Below the pieces are notes generated by a model, which saw only the letters and a list, made by a program, of their open reading frames with translations, was not told the DNA's origin and ran no database searches. Source: Chitinophaga sp. H8 (GTDB lineage Bacteria > Bacteroidota > Bacteroidia > Chitinophagales > Chitinophagaceae). From it: a stretch of DNA of 64,000 nucleotides. Shown one piece after another: positions 18,337 to 26,753 of this stretch. Numbering within the stretch: the first letter of the stretch is position 1; each line of letters starts with the position of its first letter. The DNA is taken from NCBI RefSeq assembly GCF_040567655.1, contig NZ_JBEXAC010000002.1, positions 186,001 through 250,000 on the forward strand, given 5' to 3'. The translations under genes were made by a program, and so were the position numbers.

Positions 18337-18374
18337 AGGGCTGATTAATAAGGAAATCCTTTTTAGTCAGCCCT
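18337..18374 (+). terminator. Terminator after the RluA-family gene
   Basis: AGGGCTGATTAATAAGGA and TCCTTTTTAGTCAGCCCT form an 18-bp stem with two imperfect pairs, followed by a T-rich stretch. The arm is close to the one at 11038. Confidence 0.75.
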
Positions 18375-18472
18375 TTGTATTTTCTTTATGTACAAGCACA
18401 CGCTGGTAATTCAGTATACCCGCCTGGGTTACCACAGGCTTCGGTAGCATTAAAAGGAGGCCGGGAGATAGG

Positions 18473-18503
18473 GGCAAAAAAAAACGGGGAGAAATCCCCG
18501 CTT
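18473..18503 (-). terminator. Terminator on the peroxiredoxin side
   Basis: On the minus strand GCGGGGATTTCTCCCCG is followed by nine T residues, a classic intrinsic terminator. It lies about 165 bases after the peroxiredoxin stop. Confidence 0.8.
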
Positions 18504-18667
18504 CGTAAAAATCAAAAACCAACCATTAAAAAATCTTATGAATAAAAGCCCTCCACCCATTTGTGGTTTTGTGGCTTTGTTTCGTTCTTGTTCTTGTCCC
18601 TTTTAGGGGGTGTTGTAAACCACCGCACAATTATTATTAACAACCTCTTCATAACACGCCATTTTGT

Positions 18668-19303
18668 TTATTTATTCGGCTGTGGTGTTGTCCTCAGATA
18701 AGGCTTAATAATCTTGTGTCCTTTCGGAAAACGAGCCGGAATATCTTCTGTTTTTACAGCTGGTACCACAATTACATCTTCACCATCCTTCCAATCGGCA
18801 GGAGTAGCTACGCTGTAATTAGCCGTAAGCTGTAAGGAATCTATTACACGCAATACTTCGTGGAAATTCCTTCCGGTAGAAGCCGGATACGTTAAAGTGA
18901 GCTTTACCTTTTTGTCCGGGCCTATTACAAACAAAGACCTTACGGTAAATGTTTCAGAAGCATTCGGATGGATCATACCATACAGGTTAGCTACTGTTTT
19001 ATCTTCATCTGCAATAATGGGAAAGTTAACATCGCACTGCTGCGTTTCGTTGATATCATTGATCCATCCCAGGTGCTTATCCACCGGATCCACACTTAAG
19101 GCAAGTACCTTTACATTACGTTTAGCAAACTCACCGTTCAACAGGGCCGTTTTTCCTAATTCCGTAGTACATACCGGCGTATAATCCGCTGGATGTGAGA
19201 ATAATATGCCCCAGCTATCACCGAGGTAATCGTAGAAATCAATTTCGCCTGCCGAAGTGGTCGCTTTAAAATTGGGTGCTGTATCTCCTAGTCTTAAACT
19301 CAT
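18668..19303 (-). CDS. Peroxiredoxin, 1-Cys Prx6 type
   Basis: The enzyme reduces peroxides using a thiol. The peroxidatic Cys45 lies in DYTPVCTTE, the Prx6-type motif, with the partner Arg in VRSLFVIGP. The long C-terminal part (ending at residue 211, with WKDGEDVIVVPAV) is typical of the 1-Cys Prx6/AhpE-like group rather than 2-Cys enzymes. A second Cys (QQCDVNF) is not in a resolving position. It is monocistronic, with a perfect TACTTTTG element at 19323-19330 about 20 bases before the ATG. Confidence 0.92.
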   Translation of the reverse strand: MSLRLGDTAPNFKATTSAGEIDFYDYLGDSWGILFSHPADYTPVCTTELGKTALLNGEFAKRNVKVLALSVDPVDKHLGWINDINETQQCDVNFPIIADEDKTVANLYGMIHPNASETFTVRSLFVIGPDKKVKLTLTYPASTGRNFHEVLRVIDSLQLTANYSVATPADWKDGEDVIVVPAVKTEDIPARFPKGHKIIKPYLRTTPQPNK

Positions 19304-19322
19304 AGTTTCACGATTTACTTAT

Positions 19323-19330
19323 CAAAAGTA
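19323..19330 (-). promoter_or_regulatory. -7 element for the peroxiredoxin gene
   Basis: On the minus strand TACTTTTG matches TAnnTTTG exactly, 19 bases before the ATG. No clear -33 TTG is seen. Confidence 0.45.
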
Positions 19331-19450
19331 GTGATTTCCTACAAATATTATAGACTTTAGGGAAAAAATTTACCGGTTTTTAACAAGGAAAAATAAAAGG
19401 GGTTAACAAACAGGGGCTAAAACAAGGATAATAAAATGGTTAACAATGGA

Positions 19451-20062
19451 TTATGCATTTAATTCTTTTTGCTGCCAGGCATAATATGCCAGGGTGTATT
19501 TCATATCATCTATTAAATCTGCTTTTTCCCGGGCCATTTCTACTTCAAACTCCAGTTCTATATATCCCAGATACAGCTCATAATTTTTGCACAGCAGCTC
19601 CAGGCATTGGTCTACTGCTGGTCCATAATTAGTGCGGGCTGCAGGTGGCAAGGTAGTAGTCGTTGGCAATGCAACTACTTTCTGTATAAAATAGCATTCC
19701 TCGTTGGCATATTCCTCCCAGTTGCCATGCTCACTAAAGCAGGGTTTGGTGAGTTCAAATGCCATATTATCAAATACTACCGGCTCTCCCCAGGTAGCTT
19801 CCAGGTCAATCATTTCAGGGATCTGCCGCATATCTTCCAGCTTCTGCACAATCGTCATTTGCACGGCATCACTTTTATCATGGTGATTATTACGCAGCAT
19901 GGCATTTAATACGTCATAGCTGGTAACGAAATCACAACGGTGCCATCCATCCGGATGCTGCAGATAGCCCCAGAAAGTTAAATAGTTGGAATCATCCAGG
20001 ATGATTTGTCCAATAGAGATCGCTGTATATTGTGTTGCTGTTACTGTATTTACCGTTTTCAT
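19451..20062 (-). CDS. Unknown 203-residue cytoplasmic protein paired with a WYL regulator
   Basis: I do not recognise a family. From the ATG at 20062 the protein reads MKTVNTVTATQYTAIS and has no signal peptide or membrane segment. The track-length start at 20167 would add a hydrophobic stretch that overlaps the divergent gene's start and is unlikely. The sequence is acidic and aromatic-rich (FWGYLQHPDGWHRCDFVTSYDVLNAML), with a helical C-terminus (YIELEFEVEMAREKADLIDD). It diverges from the WYL-domain regulator with 97 bases between starts, so it is probably the regulator's target. Confidence 0.65.
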   Translation of the reverse strand: MKTVNTVTATQYTAISIGQIILDDSNYLTFWGYLQHPDGWHRCDFVTSYDVLNAMLRNNHHDKSDAVQMTIVQKLEDMRQIPEMIDLEATWGEPVVFDNMAFELTKPCFSEHGNWEEYANEECYFIQKVVALPTTTTLPPAARTNYGPAVDQCLELLCKNYELYLGYIELEFEVEMAREKADLIDDMKYTLAYYAWQQKELNA

Positions 20063-20159
20063 GTTGACTGGTTTTAATAACAGTATCAAAATTATACGTA
20101 CAATACGCAGGGAATATGCGTGGTAAAAAATTGTGTACTTTAGTTGCAAATTGAATGGA

Positions 20160-21182
20160 ATGCCCAAGAATAAGGATGCGGTATCACGTTACCGTTGGAT
20201 AGATGACCGTTTAAGAAATAAGCGTTTGCCCAAACCCACGTTGGAAGACCTGATTGAGTATGTGTCTGACAAAATGGATAATACCGTTTCTACACGTACT
20301 ATACAAAAAGATATACAGGATATGCGTCATGATCCGGAGCTGAATTATATGGCGCCGATTGTTTATGACCGCAGCTCCCGCACTTACCGGTATGAAGACG
20401 ACAGCTTCTCTATCAGTAATATGCCTATTGATGAAGCAGACCTGGAAGGCCTTGAAATAGCCATTGGGATACTGGAACAATTCCGTAGCCTGCCGGTAGT
20501 ACAGCAGTTTGAAGACGCTATTTTAAAAATAGCAGCCAGCCTTAAAATGAACCGGGAATCCCTGCAACACAAAGGGATGATCAAATTTACGCGGGCTACA
20601 CATTACAAAGGAGCAGAACACATCCCTGAAATTGTAGATGCTATTAAAAACCTGGAAGTAATCCGCATTGCCTACCAGAGTTTTGACCGGGACGAACCCA
20701 AAGAACATTGGGTAGAACCTTATCACGTACGGGAGTACCAGCAGCGGTTTTACCTGGTAGGCAAAAGCCAGAAAGCTAAAGGGGGTACCCTCCTCACGTT
20801 TGCACTGGACCGTATCGTAAAGCTGTGGCCTACCAATGATCATTTTGATGAAAAGAATTTTGATGATGCCAGTCATTTCCAGCATGCCATAGGTATTACA
20901 GTACCTGAAGGAGCCCCCGAAGAAGTATTACTTGCCTTTACTCCCAGGCAGGCTAAATACCTAAAAACCCAGCCCATGCATGCTTCCCAGCAAATAGTAC
21001 AGGATAATGATACAGAGTGCCGTATATCCCTCAACGTAGTGATCAATCATGAACTGATTATGCAGGTACTAAGCTATGGCGCCAATGTAAGAGTGCTTGC
21101 TCCCCGGCAGCTGGTAGATAAAATAGCAGGAGAAGTACAACACATGCAGCAATTATATGGAAAAGCAACTGCCAGGAAGTAA
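20160..21182 (+). CDS. WYL-domain transcriptional regulator
   Basis: This 340-residue protein has an N-terminal helix-turn-helix region (LEDLIEYVSDKMDNTVSTRTIQKDIQDM) and a WYL domain (VIRIAYQSF...EHWVEPYHVREYQQRFYLVG...LDRIVKLWPT), followed by a C-terminal extension (WCX-like). WYL domains bind ligands, often nucleic acids or nucleotides, and control neighbouring operons; some regulate defence genes. The ATG at 20160 is preferred over the GTG at 20133 because the latter falls in the apparent promoter (TACTTTAG). Only the 203-residue protein is next to it, so the pair may be an autoregulated unit. Confidence 0.88.
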   Translation: MPKNKDAVSRYRWIDDRLRNKRLPKPTLEDLIEYVSDKMDNTVSTRTIQKDIQDMRHDPELNYMAPIVYDRSSRTYRYEDDSFSISNMPIDEADLEGLEIAIGILEQFRSLPVVQQFEDAILKIAASLKMNRESLQHKGMIKFTRATHYKGAEHIPEIVDAIKNLEVIRIAYQSFDRDEPKEHWVEPYHVREYQQRFYLVGKSQKAKGGTLLTFALDRIVKLWPTNDHFDEKNFDDASHFQHAIGITVPEGAPEEVLLAFTPRQAKYLKTQPMHASQQIVQDNDTECRISLNVVINHELIMQVLSYGANVRVLAPRQLVDKIAGEVQHMQQLYGKATARK

Positions 21183-21239
21183 TTCTTCCGACAGGCAACC
21201 TTCTGTTCTCAGGCCACGTATTAACAGAAAATATCTGTT

Positions 21240-21734
21240 ATGCTACTCCAATTCACTGCCCGTTATCGCCGAATAGGGCTATTGTTAGGCGTAATATTCC
21301 TGACATGCTGTGTATTCAGTGCCTGTAAGAATAAGGATGAAACGCCCCCGCCCAGCAGTAATATGTACACCCTCAGTGCTACCCTTAGCGGTACCGCAGA
21401 GGTACCTCCCAATGCCAGTACTGCAACCGGTACACTCACAGGTACCTACAATGCGACTACTTACCAGATCAATTACACGCTTAGCTGGAGCAACCTGTCG
21501 GGTGTACCCACCGCTATGCACTTCCACGGGCCAGCAGCAGCGGGCGCCAATGCATCTGTGGCTTTAGGCATAGCCAGTTTCCCATCCAATGCTACCAGTA
21601 GTATAACCGGACAAGGTACGCTTACTGCTGAACAGAGTGCCGACCTGCTGGCAGGAAAATGGTATGCTAATATTCATACCGCTGCTTATGGGGGTGGAGA
21701 GATTCGCGGCCAGGTAACGGCTACTAAGAATTAA
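21240..21734 (+). CDS. CHRD-domain lipoprotein
   Basis: A 164-residue lipoprotein with lipobox VFSAC; the mature part begins CKNKDETPPP. The rest is one CHRD domain: YTLSATLSGTAEVPPNAS near the start, TAMHFHGPAAAGANA in the middle and WYANIHTAAYGGGEIRGQV at the end. CHRD domains occur in chordin and in many bacterial surface proteins; their bacterial role is unknown. It is likely anchored in the cell envelope. It lies 58 bases after the WYL regulator and ends at a bidirectional terminator. Confidence 0.88.
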   Translation: MLLQFTARYRRIGLLLGVIFLTCCVFSACKNKDETPPPSSNMYTLSATLSGTAEVPPNASTATGTLTGTYNATTYQINYTLSWSNLSGVPTAMHFHGPAAAGANASVALGIASFPSNATSSITGQGTLTAEQSADLLAGKWYANIHTAAYGGGEIRGQVTATKN

Positions 21735-21769
21735 AGGCTACACAGCCGTCTATTGTAACATAAAAATGC

Positions 21770-21799
21770 ACCAGGCCAGGGCTCTCCCTAAGGCCTGGT
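21770..21799. terminator. Bidirectional stem-loop between CHRD and LolA-like genes
   Basis: ACCAGGCC (21770-21777) and GGCCTGGT (21792-21799) form an eight-base perfect stem between convergent genes. T-rich sequence follows on the plus side. Confidence 0.6.
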
Positions 21800-21807
21800 A
21801 CATTTTC

Positions 21808-22524
21808 TTAATGCGGCATGGCAAAAATACTGTCTGCCATAGGCTTATTCATTTCTACTTTATTAATGCTGATCCGGATTCCGGATGGTGTTTGAGCGGT
21901 AGCTGCCGGGTAGGCATACCCATCTGGGGTGGTTTTATAATCAGATAATAAAGTCACCAGTTCCACATCTGCGCCCTGCATATTGATCTTATTGACCGTC
22001 TTCACGATATAATTATTGCTGGCATTGATATAGGCAATCCCATCCGTACCATTGCTGTTAATTACCTTTAACTTGTACATATCCACACCATCTACGGCCT
22101 CTTTTCCCAGAAATTCTATTTTCTTACCCTTGGCTTTATAATTAAACAGTTCGCCGGAAATATCCAGCTGGGACTGCATCATACCTACCATTTTCTTATC
22201 CAGTGGCTTTGCCTCAGGCTGCTGTTGCACGGGCATCTGTGCCCAACCACTATCTTTAGTGATCACCTGTACATTGTTCGTACCATTCACAGAAAATTCC
22301 AGTCGCATGGCCTTATCCTGTACCACCCATCGCTTGATGGGTATCTCCATATTTCCCATAGACATCACCCCTTCTGTATATTGGGTTTTGGCTGCCTTTA
22401 GCTTATCAGCTCCACCCATCGCTTTTACATATTTATTGACTACTTCATCGGTTGTTTGTGCTTTGGCAGCAAAACCGGTAGCTGCTATACCCAATGTAAG
22501 GGCTAATATCTTCAGGTTTTTCAT
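21808..22524 (-). CDS. Exported LolA-like-fold protein
   Basis: This 238-residue protein has a signal peptide (MKNLKILALTLGIAATGFAAKAQ, cleaved after AKA) and a beta-rich body (AMGGADKLKAAKTQYTEGVMSMGNMEIPIKRWVVQDKAMRLEF). The body resembles the outer-membrane lipoprotein-sorting (LolA/LolB-like) superfamily that is abundant in Bacteroidota. It probably acts in the periplasm on lipids or lipoproteins; the ligand is unknown. The ATG at 22524 is preferred to one 14 codons upstream because a perfect -7 element (TACATTTG, 22543-22550) lies between them. Confidence 0.75.
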   Translation of the reverse strand: MKNLKILALTLGIAATGFAAKAQTTDEVVNKYVKAMGGADKLKAAKTQYTEGVMSMGNMEIPIKRWVVQDKAMRLEFSVNGTNNVQVITKDSGWAQMPVQQQPEAKPLDKKMVGMMQSQLDISGELFNYKAKGKKIEFLGKEAVDGVDMYKLKVINSNGTDGIAYINASNNYIVKTVNKINMQGADVELVTLLSDYKTTPDGYAYPAATAQTPSGIRISINKVEMNKPMADSIFAMPH

Positions 22525-22542
22525 ACATGTTTTTTTGTTTGG

Positions 22543-22550
22543 CAAATGTA
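22543..22550 (-). promoter_or_regulatory. -7 element for the LolA-like gene
   Basis: On the minus strand TACATTTG matches TAnnTTTG exactly, 18 bases before the ATG at 22524. No -33 TTG is clear. Confidence 0.45.
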
Positions 22551-22603
22551 TGGTCAATAATTGCACCTATTTGCCCCTCTAAATGTTAAAGAAAACTTAT
22601 TAT

Positions 22604-22611
22604 TAGCTTTG
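22604..22611 (+). promoter_or_regulatory. -7 element four bases before the ade ATG
   Basis: TAGCTTTG-CGCC-ATG: an exact TAnnTTTG with its last base five positions from the A of the start codon. Transcription would begin at or next to the ATG, giving a leaderless mRNA. Confidence 0.6.
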
Positions 22612-22615
22612 CGCC

Positions 22616-24259
22616 ATGAATACATTCCAGATTTCAGGTAATCTGATAGATATCCTGCAGCAAAGTATCTACCCTGCCACCGTTTGGATAGCAGCAGGAC
22701 GCATTCAGCAAATAATACCGGATAATGGTGTGTACGACCAGTATATACTTCCCGGCTTTATTGATGCACACGTGCATGTGGAAAGTGCGATGCTGATCCC
22801 TTCCGAATTTGCCCGGCTGGCGGTAGTACATGGTACTGTAGCGACGATCTCCGACCCGCATGAAATAGCCAATGTAATGGGGGTAAAAGGGGTGGAATAC
22901 ATGCTGGAAAATGGTAAACAGGTACCATTCAGATTCTATTTTGGAGCACCTTCCTGTGTGCCGGCTACTACTTTTGAAACCGCAGGTGCTGTTATCAGTG
23001 TACAGGATGTAACCAATCTGCTGCAGCGGGAAGAAATCAAATACCTCACAGAGATGATGAACTTCCCGGGAGTATTGCAGCAGGATCCTGAAGTGATGGC
23101 CAAACTGGCAGCAGCCAAACAGGCCAATAAACCCGTGGATGGCCACGCGCCGGGATTACGTGGTGAAGCGGCACGTACTTACATCAATGCCGGCATCAGT
23201 ACAGACCATGAATGTTTTACAATAGAAGAAGCACTCGAAAAACTGCAATACGGTATGCATATCCTGATCAGGGAAGGCAGTGCCGCCAAAAACTTTGAAG
23301 CGCTGATTCCACTGCTTCATGATCATCCCGAACGGATCATGTTTTGCAGTGACGACAAACATCCTGACAGTCTCGTGGCAGGACATATCAACGAACTGGT
23401 AAAACGTGCACTGGCCAAAGGAATCGATCTGTTTAAAGTATTAAGGGCAGCCTGTATAAACCCTGTATTACATTATAATCTGGAAACAGGTTTGCTCCGT
23501 ATCAATGATGCAGCAGACTTTATTGTAATTAATAACCTGCAGGACTTTGATATCCTGGCTACTTATATCAATGGAAATAAAGTAGCCGCAAACGGGCAAA
23601 CACTGATTTCTTCAGTACCTGCTGTTCCGGAAAATAATTTCCACTGTAACTTACATACACCGGATGATTTTCGTGTGCCCGTACAGGATAGTACAGCCAG
23701 TACTGTAAATGTAAAAGTTATTGAAGCACTGGATGGTCAGCTTATTACCAACTGTATCACAGCTCCCCTACCGGTTACCGATGGCATCATCAGTTCCCAT
23801 CCTGAAAAAGACATTTTAAAAATAGCCGTAGTAAACAGATACCGGCCAGCACCGGTAGCACTGGGCTTTATCCGTAACTTCGGCCTGCAACATGGCGCAA
23901 TTGCGTCTTCCGTTGCACACGACAGCCACAATATCATTGCAGTTGGAGTAGATGACGATAGCTTATGTAAAGCGGTTAATGCAGTCATAGCACAACAAGG
24001 CGGTATAAGTGTAGCTAACCAGCAGCAAACAGAAGTATTACCCTTACCGGTAGCCGGCCTCATGAGCCATCTGGATGGCTATACCATTGCAGCAAGATAC
24101 AGTGCGCTGGATCAGGCGGCAAAAGCACTCGGTTCCACTCTTTCCGCGCCATTTATGACGTTGTCATTCATGGCACTATTAGTGATCCCTCACCTGAAAC
24201 TCAGTGACCTGGGGTTATTTGACGGGGATGCTTTTTCTTTTACTGCAATCACAGCATAA
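22616..24259 (+). CDS. ade: Adenine deaminase
   Basis: The enzyme turns adenine into hypoxanthine and ammonia for purine salvage. The metal-binding GFIDAHVHVESAM lies near residue 50, followed by DPHEIANV, FGAPSCVPAT, GHAPGLRG, STDHECF and the SDDKHPDSL motif, all characteristic of the Ade family within the amidohydrolases. The C-terminal adenine-deaminase domain (SSVAHDSHNIIAVG) is present. Length (547 residues) is normal. It starts 92 bases from the divergent LolA-like gene and is followed by a long stem-loop. Confidence 0.95.
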   Translation: MNTFQISGNLIDILQQSIYPATVWIAAGRIQQIIPDNGVYDQYILPGFIDAHVHVESAMLIPSEFARLAVVHGTVATISDPHEIANVMGVKGVEYMLENGKQVPFRFYFGAPSCVPATTFETAGAVISVQDVTNLLQREEIKYLTEMMNFPGVLQQDPEVMAKLAAAKQANKPVDGHAPGLRGEAARTYINAGISTDHECFTIEEALEKLQYGMHILIREGSAAKNFEALIPLLHDHPERIMFCSDDKHPDSLVAGHINELVKRALAKGIDLFKVLRAACINPVLHYNLETGLLRINDAADFIVINNLQDFDILATYINGNKVAANGQTLISSVPAVPENNFHCNLHTPDDFRVPVQDSTASTVNVKVIEALDGQLITNCITAPLPVTDGIISSHPEKDILKIAVVNRYRPAPVALGFIRNFGLQHGAIASSVAHDSHNIIAVGVDDDSLCKAVNAVIAQQGGISVANQQQTEVLPLPVAGLMSHLDGYTIAARYSALDQAAKALGSTLSAPFMTLSFMALLVIPHLKLSDLGLFDGDAFSFTAITA

Positions 24260-24308
24260 AGGCAAGTGCCAGCCCAATGTATGCAGCCTTATATCAAACC
24301 CCGCAAAT

Positions 24309-24347
24309 AATCAGGGTTGGCCCTTTATTTTTTAGCCAACCCTGATT
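24309..24347 (+). terminator. Stem-loop after ade
   Basis: AATCAGGGTTGGC (24309-24321) pairs perfectly with GCCAACCCTGATT (24335-24347). The U-rich tract lies in the loop and an A-run follows, so it is not a textbook terminator but probably ends or stabilises the ade transcript. Confidence 0.6.
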
Positions 24348-24407
24348 AAAAAAAAATATATCTTTGGCCTTTCCTTATACTTTAATACCCCTTATTCCAC
24401 TTTACTT

Positions 24408-25376
24408 ATGAAAAAGTTCCTACGCATCACAGGCATCCTGTTTTTAGTCCTCCTTTCGGGCATAGGCGTATTACTGGCTTATGTAAAATACATGCTGCCA
24501 GATATAGGCCCGGCTCCGGATATCAAGATTGAGGCGACTCCTGAAGCCGTAAAAAGAGGCGCCTATCTGGCCAATCACGTAGCGGTTTGTATTGATTGCC
24601 ACTCTACCCGCGATTTCAGCAAATTTGCAGGTCCCATTGTACCAGGTACCAATGGCAACGGTGGTGAAATATTTGACCAGCAATTCGGCTTTCCCGGAAA
24701 ATTTTATGCAAAAAACATTACACCTCATCATCTCGGCTCCTGGACGGATGGAGAAATTTACAGGGCCATCACTACCGGCGTCAGCAAAAACGGGAACGCT
24801 TTATTTCCGGTTATGCCCTATGGCAGTTACAGCCAGATGCATACTGAAGACGTAAAAGCGATTATAGCTTATTTGCGTACCCTGCCGGCGATTGATAAAG
24901 AGATTCCTGCTTCCGTACCGGATTTCCCCATGAACTTTATTATTAACACCATTCCCAAAAAAGCGGAACCGATGGCAGCAGTAACTCCTGCCGACACGGT
25001 GGCTTATGGTAAATACCTTACTACAATTGCCGGTTGTGGCGAGTGCCATACCAAACAGGAAAAAGGTAGTATTACCGGTGAATATATGGCCGGAGGCTTC
25101 GAATTTAAAATGCCGGATGGTAGCATTCTTCGTTCTGCCAACATTACACCGGACACCACAACAGGTATCGGCAACTGGACGGCGGATTATTTTGTGGAGC
25201 GTTTTAAGACGTATGCCAATGGTACACCAGCGGTAGAAAAAGGGGCATTCAATACCATCATGCCCTGGGCCATGTACAGTGGTATGGATACTACGGATCT
25301 GAGGGCAGTATATGCCTACCTCAATAGTTTACAGGCATCCAGTAACAAAGTGGAAAAACTTACTGCAAAAAAATAA
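24408..25376 (+). CDS. Membrane-anchored diheme cytochrome c
   Basis: This 322-residue protein has an uncleaved N-terminal membrane helix (residues 5-27) and two cytochrome-c domains, each with one heme-binding CxxCH: CIDCH near residue 63 and CGECH near 212. Both domains keep downstream Met residues that can serve as axial ligands. Similar diheme proteins pass electrons from periplasmic dehydrogenases to the respiratory chain. No dehydrogenase gene is next to it, so its donor is unknown. It stands alone, with a terminator behind it. Confidence 0.88.
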   Translation: MKKFLRITGILFLVLLSGIGVLLAYVKYMLPDIGPAPDIKIEATPEAVKRGAYLANHVAVCIDCHSTRDFSKFAGPIVPGTNGNGGEIFDQQFGFPGKFYAKNITPHHLGSWTDGEIYRAITTGVSKNGNALFPVMPYGSYSQMHTEDVKAIIAYLRTLPAIDKEIPASVPDFPMNFIINTIPKKAEPMAAVTPADTVAYGKYLTTIAGCGECHTKQEKGSITGEYMAGGFEFKMPDGSILRSANITPDTTTGIGNWTADYFVERFKTYANGTPAVEKGAFNTIMPWAMYSGMDTTDLRAVYAYLNSLQASSNKVEKLTAKK

Positions 25377-25393
25377 ACAGGTTGCCCATACAA

Positions 25394-25431
25394 AAGAGGG
25401 AGTAGCAGCTATCTGTTACTCCCTCTTCTTA
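25394..25431 (+). terminator. Terminator after the diheme cytochrome gene
   Basis: AAGAGGGAGTA (25394-25404) and TACTCCCTCTT (25417-25427) form a perfect 11-bp stem followed by CTTATT. Confidence 0.7.
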
Positions 25432-25505
25432 TTCAGCAATCCGATTAAAACAGGTGGGTATTCGTTTATTACTGATATATCCCACTTAATACAATCGTTA
25501 TTTTC

Positions 25506-26591
25506 TCAGACAGTCCACAGGGCGCCACCGATACTATCACGGGAAGCACCTGTAACAGAACTGAGTACATTACTTTCCTGCCTCCAGCGCAAAGCGCCAA
25601 TCAACGCCATCACCAATGCTTCCTTAAAATTAATGGTCTGTGCATCAGGCACAACTACTGTAATACCATGCGGCTGTAATTGTTCCTGTATACTATTGAC
25701 CAGGAAAGTATTTAATGCACCACCTCCTGTAACCAGGAGCTTAGGTGCAGCATCGCCTGTTGCCGGTAAGGCAGCTACTGCCCGGGCCACTTGTATAGCA
25801 ATATGTTCCGTATAGGTCCGCAACTTACCTTGTATGGATATACGATATTGATCAATCAGTGGCAGTACGGTATCCGTACCAAAATCATTGGCCAGTGATT
25901 TGGGCCATGCTGCTGCATAATAAGGTAAAGCATTCAGTGCGTTCAGCAAAGTAACATCCTGCACACCGCCTGCCGCCAATGCGCCGCCTTCATCATACGG
26001 GCGGTTCAATGCTGCGGCCAGCCCATTCAGTACCCGGTTACACGGACATATATCAAAAGCAACAAAACCTGCTGGTGATGTGGCAGAAATATTGGCAATT
26101 CCTCCCAGGTTCAACCAATACTGATAACCCGGAAATAATAATCGTTCCCCTATAGGCACGATAGGTGCTCCCTGTCCGCCCAATGCTACATCCATTGCCC
26201 GCAGATCACTGATCACAGGCAAACCGGTAACGGCACTTATTGCAGCACCATCACCTAATTGGGCTGTCATTTTTGCTGACGGGATATGGAAGGTAGTATG
26301 ACCGTGTGAAGTAATAAAATGTACCTGATGATCCAACTGATGCTGGTTAATAAACTCCAGGATCCTTTTCCCGGTATAATGCCCATATTCACTATGTAAC
26401 AACAGATACTCCTGCGCCGGCAAAGCAGTAGCCGAGGCCAGTCGCGTTACCCATTCCGGTTCATACGGCATGCAATCTGCAGCGCGGATCACATATTCCC
26501 ATTTACCCCTCACCTCTGTTAATTCTACAAAAGCAATATCCAGCCCATCCAATGAGCTGCCAGACATTGTGCCAATCACCTTATATACCAT
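25506..26591 (-). CDS. anmK: Anhydro-N-acetylmuramic acid kinase
   Basis: AnmK phosphorylates and opens 1,6-anhydro-MurNAc, returning cell-wall fragments to metabolism. The start MVYKVIGTMSGSSLDGLDIAF contains the family's ATP-binding GTMSGSSLDG; GDGAAISAVTGLPVISDLRAMDVALGGQGAPIVP and LLVTGGGALN follow. From the ATG at 26591 the protein is 361 residues, as expected. A longer frame to 26753 adds 54 residues that are not AnmK-like and would overlap the upp start. It is divergent from upp. Confidence 0.92.
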   Translation of the reverse strand: MVYKVIGTMSGSSLDGLDIAFVELTEVRGKWEYVIRAADCMPYEPEWVTRLASATALPAQEYLLLHSEYGHYTGKRILEFINQHQLDHQVHFITSHGHTTFHIPSAKMTAQLGDGAAISAVTGLPVISDLRAMDVALGGQGAPIVPIGERLLFPGYQYWLNLGGIANISATSPAGFVAFDICPCNRVLNGLAAALNRPYDEGGALAAGGVQDVTLLNALNALPYYAAAWPKSLANDFGTDTVLPLIDQYRISIQGKLRTYTEHIAIQVARAVAALPATGDAAPKLLVTGGGALNTFLVNSIQEQLQPHGITVVVPDAQTINFKEALVMALIGALRWRQESNVLSSVTGASRDSIGGALWTV

Positions 26592-26753
26592 CGTCCTAAA
26601 TTTTGCCAAAGGTAGCAATTTGATACATGGAATACATGTCTGCTGAAATGCCGCGCACCATAACTGTAACGTTGCACACAGCAGTAAAAGCCTCTTGCCC
26701 TTTCTTCCATTGTCGGCAAAAAATGGTATTTTGCTGTCCCAAATGGCTTGCAC

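Larger units (their letters stand above)
18317..18667. other. Convergent intergenic region, two terminators and a structured 3' region
   Basis: This 351-base gap between the RluA-like gene and the peroxiredoxin gene holds one terminator per direction. The part next to the peroxiredoxin (18540-18640), read on the minus strand, can fold with AAAGCC/GGCTTT and CCAC/GGTGG stems. This could be a long structured 3' UTR or a small RNA. I see no convincing reading frame. Confidence 0.4.

Noticed and set aside
18538..18606. Possible 22-residue plus-strand peptide starting ATGAATAAAAGC
   Set aside because: It sits in the 3' region of the minus-strand peroxiredoxin, has no promoter and ends after a few unlikely Cys/Ser codons.
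19451..20167. Membrane anchor on the WYL partner from an upstream start
   Set aside because: The hydrophobic stretch comes from reading through the divergent promoter; the ATG at 20062 gives a soluble protein.
25506..26753. Longer AnmK with a 54-residue N-terminal extension
   Set aside because: The extra part is not AnmK-like, overlaps the start region of upp, and the family begins at MVYKVIGTMSG.
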